Below the pieces are notes generated by a model. It had not been told where the DNA came from and made no database searches. It was given only the letters and a program-made list of their open reading frames with translations. A program made the translations under genes and the position numbers. Positions 1-6,035 of a DNA stretch of 13,808 nt are shown in pieces. Location: contig JAYWCV010000073.1 in NCBI GenBank assembly GCA_043780275.1, positions 1-13,808 of the forward strand, read 5' to 3'. Origin of the DNA: MGR-bin208 sp043780275 (GTDB taxonomy: Bacteria; Bacteroidota; Bacteroidia; Chitinophagales; Chitinophagaceae). Every line of letters begins with the position of its first letter. Positions within the stretch are counted from its first letter, which is position 1.

Positions 1-24
1 AAATTAACACGACAAGTTTCGATT

Positions 25-99
25 ATTTGAACTTGAGTATAGCTAATTAAAATAATAAGTTGTAAAATGTTCACGAAGTTCAAATTATAAGAAGTGAAC
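25..99. promoter_or_regulatory. Overlapping inverted repeats upstream of the hydrolase
   Basis: ATTTGAACTT (25-34) and AAGTTCAAAT (76-85) are a perfect 10-bp inverted repeat. GTTCAC (69-74) and GTGAAC (94-99) form another that overlaps the right arm region. CAAGTT (13-18) can pair with AACTTG (30-35), so the left arm has two exclusive partners. The stretch 1-155 has no gene that I can see and ends at the hydrolase ATG. Function is unknown. Confidence 0.25.
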
Positions 100-155
100 T
101 GTATTTTATACTAACTTTAAAATAAATTACTGTGTTTTTATAAATTCAAACTCTT

Positions 156-1670
156 ATGCGTCATAGATTTTTAAATGTTATCATAGTATTTTGCTTTGTT
201 GCAATGCAATCCTGTGTCGGTACAAAGAAGCTATCTGTTGAAACAAGTAATTCTTTTCCAAAGGTTATGCAGGAATTCCGTGCTGCATGGATAGCATCGG
301 TTGCAAATATTAACTGGCCCAGTAAGCCCGGGCTTTCTACCGAAAATCAAAAAGAGGAAGCCATTGTATTGCTTGATTTTTTGCAAAAAAATCATTTCAA
401 TGCAGCGATCCTGCAAATTCGGCCACAGGCAGATGCCCTGTATAAAAGTGAGTTGGAGCCATGGTCCTATTTTCTAACAGGTAAGCAGGGCAAAGCTCCA
501 GATCCATATTACGACCCGCTGGAATTCTGGGTAAAAGAAGCACATGACCGTGGAATGGAATTACATGTATGGCTAAATCCATACAGGGCTCATCATAAAG
601 ATTCAAAAGATATCAGTGAACAGTCCATCATCAAAAAACGTCCGGAACTGGTGATGAAACTGCAGGAGGGTTATTGGTGGATGGATCCGGCCCAAAAGGA
701 AGTTCAGGATATTACGAATGATGTAGTTATGGATATAGTTAACCGTTATGATATTGACGCCATTCACATGGACGATTATTTTTATCCGTATCCATCTTAT
801 AACGGAACTGCCGATTTCCCGGATGATCTTAGCTGGAATGCATATCAAAAAGCTGGCGGAAAGCTATCCAGAGCCGACTGGCGTCGGGATGCCGTAAACC
901 AATTGATTGAAAGATTGTATAAAAATATAAAAGCCAAAAAGCCGGAGGTGAAATTTGGGCTTAGTCCTTTTGGAATCTGGCGTCCGGGTTATCCCGAATC
1001 CATCGAAGGATTCGATCAGTATAATCAGCTTTATGCCGATGCCCGTCTTTGGTTGAACAAAGGTTGGGTTGATTATTTTTCTCCCCAATTATACTGGCCG
1101 GTAAACCGCTATGCGCAAAGTTACCCGGTATTACTGGGATGGTGGGCCGAAGAAAATAAAATGAACCGTCATCTTTGGCCAGGTATCAGCGTAGGACGAG
1201 ATACTACGGATAAGAATACAGATGAAATCATTAACGAAATAATGATTGACCGGGGTATTCAGCCATTAAGCAAAGGCGTAGTGCATTGGAGTATTTCTTC
1301 ACTAATCAAAAATTCAAAACTGACCGATACATTGTTGAAAGGCGTTTATAAAAAGCAAGCCCTTGTGCCTGCAAGTCCCTGGCTCGATAACCGGGCACCT
1401 GCTGCCCCATCCGTATTCATAACAGCACATACCGAAAAAATGAAAATAAGTTGGAAACATCTGGATGAAAAAGATGTATTCAGGTATGTGATATATTATC
1501 AATACGGGGATAACTGGCATTACCAGATTCTCAATCAAAATGACCGTTCGATGGAGTTATTTCGGACGACCGTTACCGGTGCTTCCAAGCAAAAATTGAA
1601 CAAGATTATAGTAACTGCAGTAGACCGTATGGGAAATGAAAGTGATAAGAAAGAAGTACAGATGAATTAG
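156..1670 (+). CDS. GHL10-family glycoside hydrolase lipoprotein (DigH/YddW-like)
   Basis: This 504-residue protein is probably an envelope-anchored glycoside hydrolase. The N-terminus has a short basic start, a hydrophobic stretch (about residues 6-17) and MQSC ending at Cys20, a relaxed lipobox typical of Bacteroidota lipoproteins. Residues about 38-370 match the GHL10 (DUF187) TIM-barrel family: an opening EFRAAWIASVANINWPS, then LQIRPQADALY, HVWLNPYRA and DAIHMDDYFYPY (201-212). The paired Asp206/Asp207 are the likely active-site acids. Residues about 413-500 look like a fibronectin-III-type beta domain. E. coli DigH (formerly YddW), in the same family, cleaves denuded peptidoglycan glycan strands, so a peptidoglycan role is plausible here but inferred; another glycan remains possible. 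The ATG is the only good start before the signal sequence. No Shine-Dalgarno is visible. Family assignment is firm, substrate is not. Confidence 0.9.
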   Translation: MRHRFLNVIIVFCFVAMQSCVGTKKLSVETSNSFPKVMQEFRAAWIASVANINWPSKPGLSTENQKEEAIVLLDFLQKNHFNAAILQIRPQADALYKSELEPWSYFLTGKQGKAPDPYYDPLEFWVKEAHDRGMELHVWLNPYRAHHKDSKDISEQSIIKKRPELVMKLQEGYWWMDPAQKEVQDITNDVVMDIVNRYDIDAIHMDDYFYPYPSYNGTADFPDDLSWNAYQKAGGKLSRADWRRDAVNQLIERLYKNIKAKKPEVKFGLSPFGIWRPGYPESIEGFDQYNQLYADARLWLNKGWVDYFSPQLYWPVNRYAQSYPVLLGWWAEENKMNRHLWPGISVGRDTTDKNTDEIINEIMIDRGIQPLSKGVVHWSISSLIKNSKLTDTLLKGVYKKQALVPASPWLDNRAPAAPSVFITAHTEKMKISWKHLDEKDVFRYVIYYQYGDNWHYQILNQNDRSMELFRTTVTGASKQKLNKIIVTAVDRMGNESDKKEVQMN

Positions 1671-1806
1671 TTTTTAAAAATAAATTTACTGGGCGATGTG
1701 CTCTCAAATTCATCGATAGTAAGCTTGAATGATAAACATTACATTTAGACTAATGAAAATCATGTTTTTACCGGTTTAATAATGCTAACTTTTAAAAAAT
1801 TTTACA

Positions 1807-2214
1807 ATGAAACAATACCATGTCATATCCCGTATAGCCATTTATTTGTTGGCGATAGTGCTTATTCTTTTTGGATATTTTCATTTTACAAATCCACGAG
1901 ATCTGATGCTGTATGTTCCCAATTCATTGATTGGTGGAATAACCTGGGCATATATAGTAGGAGCAGCTTTTATACTTGTAGGATTATCGTTTTTAACCAA
2001 CCAATATGTAAAATTTACAGGCTATGTGTTTGCGATCCTGTTGATTCTGTTTATCCTGACAATCCATTTGCCTAACTATCTTAATGCCGGTTCATATGAT
2101 ATGAAAAAAATTGCATTGATAAATATCTTGAAGGATACAGCCATAGTTGGTTTTGTATTGCATATAGCTGCAGGTGCGCATCATCAGCATTTTCATTTGG
2201 AAGACAGTGATTAG
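1807..2214 (+). CDS. Small DoxX-like four-helix membrane protein
   Basis: This 135-residue protein is very hydrophobic, with four probable transmembrane helices at about residues 7-27, 40-64, 68-88 and 103-123. The pattern of an early FGYFHFTNP, a VP near residue 37, a TNQYVKFTGYVFAILLI third helix and an ALINILKD lead into the last helix fits small DoxX-like or DoxX-family membrane proteins of Bacteroidota. The biochemical role of such stand-alone proteins is poorly known; I assign none. After the last helix the tail carries a histidine-rich patch (HHQHFH, residues 125-130) and ends in acidic residues. It lies 136 bases after the upstream hydrolase gene, so it may have its own promoter. A 97-codon open frame overlapping it at 1782-2075 lacks any protein-like pattern and is a shadow of this gene. 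Confidence 0.8.
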   Translation: MKQYHVISRIAIYLLAIVLILFGYFHFTNPRDLMLYVPNSLIGGITWAYIVGAAFILVGLSFLTNQYVKFTGYVFAILLILFILTIHLPNYLNAGSYDMKKIALINILKDTAIVGFVLHIAAGAHHQHFHLEDSD

Positions 2215-2371
2215 AAAAAGACGATTGTTTTTGAAATTGGATGGAAAAGTAATCTGTATCAGGTGTGAAGCCTTATATCCTTTTTCTTTTTTGATTAAAA
2301 CATGATAAAAGTCACGTATGCATTAAGCAAAAATCATTTTCAAAAGCAAGATTCAATTCTTCCTTTGCAAA
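2215..2371 (+). other. Intergenic 2215-2371 with a T-rich tract and a -7-like box
   Basis: This 157-base gap contains a pyrimidine run (TTTTTCTTTTTT) near 2280-2291 but no convincing stem before it, so I do not call a terminator. TTCCTTTG at 2360-2367 differs by one base from the Bacteroidota -7 consensus TAnnTTTG, but it ends only 4 bases before the ATG at 2372. If real, the transcript would be leaderless or nearly so. Confidence 0.25.
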
Positions 2372-2902
2372 ATGAAATCGTTCATCCGAATAATCAGCAT
2401 AGGCGGCATCAGTTTGCTGCTTTTATCATTTAGAAGTTTTTCCCAGAATAAATTAAGTATTGATCTGGCATCTATCCGAAATATTCATACATCACATACA
2501 GGGTTAAGTGTAAGTAGTTATTATTATCTAACAAAACATCTATCTGGTGGTTTGGAAGTGAATAAGTTCTTTCCGATACACAGAGTTGTTCATGAAGAAG
2601 ATTTACAACATTCTGCGACGGATATTGATCTGAACGCACATTATAATTTTCATGTCTTTAAAAACATCATATTTTATCCAATAACTGGCATCTGTCATAA
2701 TTCTGATAATGAGAAAAATCTGGAAACCGGTAAAAGACAGTCAAAACAATTTTGGTCCTTCAATTCGGGTGCAGGTATAACTCTGGAAAATGCAAAATGT
2801 TCGCCTTTTGTTGAATACAGTTATACATGGGGGCAATTAAATCAACAGTTTTTAATGGCTGGAGTATGTATTGAGATAGAATGGGGTAATCATAAACACT
2901 AG
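2372..2902 (+). CDS. Hypothetical secreted protein, probable small outer-membrane beta-barrel
   Basis: I do not recognise a named family for this 176-residue protein. A signal peptide is clear: MKSFIRI, a hydrophobic core up to about residue 20, then SFRSFSQ with likely cleavage near residue 25. The mature part alternates short amphipathic strands with polar loops, for example SYYYLTKHLSGGLEVNKFFP, DIDLNAHYNFHVF and a final QFLMAGVCIEIEW, which ends in an aromatic residue shortly before the C-terminus. That pattern fits the small outer-membrane beta-barrel (OMP_b-brl-type) proteins common in Bacteroidota. The loops are rich in histidine, and the extreme C-terminus is NHKH. It runs towards the convergent transpeptidase gene and ends in a shared terminator region. 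The start is the only ATG before the signal sequence. No function is assigned. Confidence 0.75.
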   Translation: MKSFIRIISIGGISLLLLSFRSFSQNKLSIDLASIRNIHTSHTGLSVSSYYYLTKHLSGGLEVNKFFPIHRVVHEEDLQHSATDIDLNAHYNFHVFKNIIFYPITGICHNSDNEKNLETGKRQSKQFWSFNSGAGITLENAKCSPFVEYSYTWGQLNQQFLMAGVCIEIEWGNHKH

Positions 2903-2936
2903 TTTGTACAACTAAAAAACAGAAAATATAGATGTT

Positions 2937-2963
2937 CAGTATTTTTAGAAATAGTAAATACTG
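2937..2963. terminator. Probable bidirectional intrinsic terminator between convergent genes
   Basis: A perfect 8-bp inverted repeat, CAGTATTT (2937-2944) and AAATACTG (2956-2963), encloses an 11-base loop. It lies in the 94-base gap between convergent stop codons. On the plus side it is followed by T-rich sequence (GATTTATTTTTAAATTT). The sequence before it is A-rich, which gives a T-rich trailer for minus-strand transcripts. The stem is AT-rich, so it is not strong. Confidence 0.5.
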
Positions 2964-2996
2964 TATGATTTATTTTTAAATTTAATTAAGTCAAAA

Positions 2997-4595
2997 TCAT
3001 TGAAATAATCGCTCCTTCATTTTAGCATCATGACCATAGATGTCATCCCGGAAATTGAGCATTCCTTTATTATCGACCCAGGAAGTGAAATAGGTGATGA
3101 GAACTGGGATTGGGGTTTTAAGAGCAACCCATTTTTCTTTATTACTATGCATGGCTGCTTTTATTTTTTCTGATGTCCATACTGTATCATTTCGTAAAAG
3201 ATATTGTGCAAATTCAAATGGTTTCTCCAGCCGGATACATCCATGACTAAAAGCTCTTTTTTCTTTTTTAAAAAGATATTTAGAAGGCGTGTCATGAAAA
3301 TAAATATTAAAACTATTGGGGAATAAAAACTTAACAAGGCCCAAAGAATTACTTCCACCTGGTTTTTGCCGGATGATGGGTATACCGTTACTGTAACCGG
3401 TAATTTCCATATTCTTTGATGATAAATAATGGATGTCTTTTTTCATGCCAGGTAATATTTCATTTACTGTGATTGATTCTGGTACATTCCAATATGGACT
3501 AAATACAATATACTTCAGAATATCTGTAAAGATGGTTGTGCTGGTGGCTGCTTTTCCTACAACAATATTCATATTGCTCATTTCTTTTTTGTTTTCGATT
3601 ATATGCAATCTGAACGCTGGAATATTTGCAACCAAAATGATTTTATCCGGTATTTCAGGTAACCAACGCATCCGTTCCATGTTGATCAATACCTGTTGAA
3701 TACGATCTTTTACCGGAATGTTTAGCGCTTCAATCAAAGCAGTGTTTATAATGCCATTTTCTGTAAATCCAAAACTATGTTGTGCAAGTTTTACTGCCGA
3801 TTCCATGGCATTGTCATAAGCAATGCTGCTATCAATATTTTTTAAATAATCCAGTATAAAAAGGCGTTTTTTAAAATCCAGAATACTGGAATCTTGGTTC
3901 CCTTTTTTGTAAATCTTTTTTTTATCCAGAATTCCCCAACCAGCTTTTTTTTCAATTTCGGCTAACTTTATCAAATAGTTGTTTAGTAAAGAATATTGTT
4001 CATTGATGGGTTCCCATTTTTTCTGGTTGTTTCCTTTTGTGCCGATAAGCGAATCTAATAGTGCAATGACATCTAATTTTTTTCGGGGAATAAACCATTG
4101 CAACTCTTCTGGTTCTATTTTCCCCATGTAGGCATATTGGGCATATTGAAAAAAATTCCGGGTTAGTTGAAGTTCTATATATCTTTTATCTTTTAACTGA
4201 GTTATATATGCATTATCTCCATTGATTAAGCGTTGCATTTGTTCATTCAGCTCTATATTAAATAAAGCACTGTCTTTATAAAATTGCAAATAATGATTTC
4301 TCAGATTCCAGAATAAAAGTGTTTGTTCAGCAAGTCCGTCCTCATGAAACCAGGCATATTGATAATTTCGGCTAACATAAAAATTGCGGAGTAATTGTGC
4401 CGACTTTTCATCTGGTACATTACGAGCGATAAAATTTTCAATATACATACTGTCCAGTACAAGATTTGTTATGGCAGTAGTTTTAGTAATTGTAGTATCT
4501 TTTACAGAAATCTTTATTTTGTCACCCGCATTGGAACATTGAACCATGAAAATAAAGAACAACAGGTTGATTAATATGATTGATGGGTTTGACAT
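2997..4595 (-). CDS. Murein L,D-transpeptidase, YcbB/LdtD type
   Basis: This 532-residue envelope enzyme should form or exchange L,D (3-3) peptide bonds in peptidoglycan, or attach proteins to it. The N-terminus has a hydrophobic stretch ending MVQC at Cys20, a relaxed lipobox, so it is probably a lipoprotein. Residues about 45-230 correspond to the helical scaffold of YcbB-type enzymes (ending near the hydrophobic-poor lysine-rich segment). Residues about 236-292 are a PG_binding_1-like domain, followed by the hallmark RIQQVLINMERMRWLP. The YkuD catalytic domain spans about 315-475: SPYWNVPESI, His434 in YFHDTP, and SHGCIRL with nucleophile Cys453. All key residues are present and the length is typical for the family. 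It lies 158 bases downstream of the sugar-phosphate transferase on the same strand, with a probable terminator between, so it likely has its own promoter. I could not identify a -7 box. Confidence 0.93.
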   Translation of the reverse strand: MSNPSIILINLLFFIFMVQCSNAGDKIKISVKDTTITKTTAITNLVLDSMYIENFIARNVPDEKSAQLLRNFYVSRNYQYAWFHEDGLAEQTLLFWNLRNHYLQFYKDSALFNIELNEQMQRLINGDNAYITQLKDKRYIELQLTRNFFQYAQYAYMGKIEPEELQWFIPRKKLDVIALLDSLIGTKGNNQKKWEPINEQYSLLNNYLIKLAEIEKKAGWGILDKKKIYKKGNQDSSILDFKKRLFILDYLKNIDSSIAYDNAMESAVKLAQHSFGFTENGIINTALIEALNIPVKDRIQQVLINMERMRWLPEIPDKIILVANIPAFRLHIIENKKEMSNMNIVVGKAATSTTIFTDILKYIVFSPYWNVPESITVNEILPGMKKDIHYLSSKNMEITGYSNGIPIIRQKPGGSNSLGLVKFLFPNSFNIYFHDTPSKYLFKKEKRAFSHGCIRLEKPFEFAQYLLRNDTVWTSEKIKAAMHSNKEKWVALKTPIPVLITYFTSWVDNKGMLNFRDDIYGHDAKMKERLFQ

Positions 4596-4675
4596 TAAAT
4601 TAACACAACTTGAGTTTACGAATCTTTTTAGAATGATGATAAATGGAGATACAATTATAGTTTATGTAAAGTATT

Positions 4676-4714
4676 AAAAAAAAATCATGGATTCATGAAA
4701 AGATAAAATGAATC
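4676..4714 (-). terminator. Intrinsic terminator after the WecA-like gene (minus strand)
   Basis: On the minus strand, GATTCAT (4714-4708) pairs perfectly with ATGAATC (4696-4690) across an 11-base loop. Five bases later comes a run of nine T residues (A on the plus strand, 4676-4684). It lies about 40 bases after the stop codon at 4754 and before the transpeptidase start at 4595. The stem is only 7 bp and AT-rich, and the 5-base gap before the T-run is a weakness. Confidence 0.45.
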
Positions 4715-4753
4715 GATGCTTTTTTTGCATTTATCATAATTGCCAATTTTAGA

Positions 4754-5833
4754 TTAAGAAGAAATTGGCTTATGTCGTTTAAAAAACTCGACAACTAACA
4801 GTAAGAATACAAAAAGTATCAGCATACTGTATTCCATCTTAAGATCCTGCATCCAATAAACAACAAGCAAAACAACTCCGTGAACTACACATATTTTTCG
4901 TGTAACTTTTTCATGTGGGAATCCATTCGAAAGAAGGATATGATGAACGTGGTTCTGATCTGCAGTAAAAGGAGATTTCCCTTTTATAATTCGTATAACA
5001 ATAACACGGATCATATCAAAGACCGGGATCATTACCAAACCAAGACTTAAAACGATAGAATTGGAAAGTGCTGGAGCTAATTCAGATTGATTAAAATTTA
5101 TAAGTCGTACACAGGATACAGCAATCACAAAACCAATAACCAATGATCCGGTATCGCCCATAAATATTCTGGCAGGTGAGAAATTAAAATAAAGGAATGC
5201 CAGCAAACTTCCGGCAAGTGCAAAGTTTATCATCGACATAAAGCTGTCGCCGCTAATGTGTAAAAAAATTCCTAAACCAATCAAACTCATAAAACCCAGG
5301 CTGCCCGCCAGCCCATCGATACCGTCTATTAAATTAAATGCATTTGTAATTCCGGTAATTAAAATAATAGTTACCAGGTATTGAAATACAACAGGAATTT
5401 CTCCAATAAAAAATAATCCTTCAAATGAAGTAATTTGTATACCCGACCAGGCAATAATAAATGCGAGGGCAAGTTCAATGAGGAATTTATATCTGGCCGG
5501 AATATTTTTGAGGTCATCCCAAATACCTGTGATGAATAAAATAAAAACGGATAAGAAAAAATAATGCATCAAGCTGTTTTGCAAAATAGGATACCAGCTA
5601 ACCAGCGAAATCATCATCCCTGCAAAAATGGCTATACCGCCTAATGTGGGCATAGGTGATGCATGCAATTTTCTTGAATTAGGTACATCCAGTAAATTGA
5701 ATTTTTTAGCAAACCGAATAATAACCGGAATGGTTAACAGGCAAACCGTAAAAGCTGTTAATAAACTTAAAAGTATGTCTTTGTAATAAAGGAGGTTAAA
5801 ATCAATATTTAATAAATCGGAAGTGAATGGCAT
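4754..5833 (-). CDS. MraY/WecA/TagO-family polyprenyl-phosphate sugar-1-phosphate transferase
   Basis: This 359-residue integral membrane enzyme should transfer a sugar-1-phosphate, most likely GlcNAc-1-P from UDP-GlcNAc, to undecaprenyl phosphate, starting a lipid-linked glycan on the inner membrane. Family motifs are intact in order: DVPNSRKLHASPMPTLGG (49-66), the Asp pair of GIWDDLKN (106-107), NAFNLIDGIDGLAG (164-177), RIFMGDTGS (222-230) and the cytoplasmic NHVHHIL (294-300). About ten or eleven hydrophobic helices are visible. NLIDGIDGLAG with the late HVHH motif is closer to WecA/TagO than to MraY, which uses pentapeptide precursors, but the exact acceptor and product (O-antigen, capsule, teichoic-like glycan or protein glycosylation) cannot be read from sequence. 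It is divergent from recG with a 199-base intergenic region. ATG at 5833 is the only reasonable start. Confidence 0.93.
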   Translation of the reverse strand: MPFTSDLLNIDFNLLYYKDILLSLLTAFTVCLLTIPVIIRFAKKFNLLDVPNSRKLHASPMPTLGGIAIFAGMMISLVSWYPILQNSLMHYFFLSVFILFITGIWDDLKNIPARYKFLIELALAFIIAWSGIQITSFEGLFFIGEIPVVFQYLVTIILITGITNAFNLIDGIDGLAGSLGFMSLIGLGIFLHISGDSFMSMINFALAGSLLAFLYFNFSPARIFMGDTGSLVIGFVIAVSCVRLINFNQSELAPALSNSIVLSLGLVMIPVFDMIRVIVIRIIKGKSPFTADQNHVHHILLSNGFPHEKVTRKICVVHGVVLLVVYWMQDLKMEYSMLILFVFLLLVVEFFKRHKPISS

Positions 5834-5863
5834 GGGAGTTAGACGTATTAAATCAACTTGTAA

Positions 5864-5897
5864 ATTAACTTAATTAATGGAGAATGAAGTTAATTAA
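5864..5897. promoter_or_regulatory. Paired TTAATTAA sites in the transferase/recG divergent region
   Basis: The 8-bp palindrome TTAATTAA occurs at 5870-5877 and 5890-5897, exactly 20 bp apart centre to centre and so roughly on the same helical face. Both copies extend to TTAATTAAT. An overlapping inverted repeat, ATTAACTT (5864-5871) and AAGTTAAT (5887-5894), joins them. They lie about 37-64 bp upstream of the transferase start, where an operator or promoter would sit. The composition is AT-only, so chance is a real alternative. The rest of 5834-6032 shows nothing else I can support except the -7-like box beside recG. Confidence 0.25.
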
Positions 5898-6027
5898 TCA
5901 AAAAGAGAACCATGTTAACAACTAGGCAAAATAGGCGTTTCATAAAAGGAAAAATAATTTTTTGAAATTGATGTTGACATACATTTCTTTTAAGCAGTAA
6001 ATTTATTTTTCTACAAAGGCTTTCACT

Positions 6028-6035
6028 TATTTTTG
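6028..6035 (+). promoter_or_regulatory. Perfect match to Bacteroidota -7 box overlapping the recG start
   Basis: TATTTTTG matches the consensus TAnnTTTG exactly. A T-rich stretch near 6006-6010, about 17 bases upstream, could serve as a degenerate -33 element (consensus TTTG). The last three bases are TTG, the only canonical initiation codon available for recG, so the promoter and start-codon readings conflict (see findings). Confidence 0.35.

Noticed and set aside
1753..1770. ATGA-AAA-TCAT followed by GTTTTTA as a terminator
   Set aside because: The stem is only 4 bp with a three-base loop, so it is not credible in this AT-rich gap.
1782..2075. Open frame of 97 codons overlapping the DoxX-like gene
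   Set aside because: It is a different frame of the same DNA and lacks domain-like sequence, while the 1807-2214 frame has four clean membrane helices.
2262..2291. AGG...CCT followed by a T-rich tract as a terminator after the DoxX-like gene
   Set aside because: Only three base pairs can form before the pyrimidine run; the run alone is not enough.
3433..3699. Open frame of 88 codons on the plus strand
   Set aside because: It is antisense to the catalytic region of the L,D-transpeptidase; hydrophobic content is a by-product of the complementary sequence.
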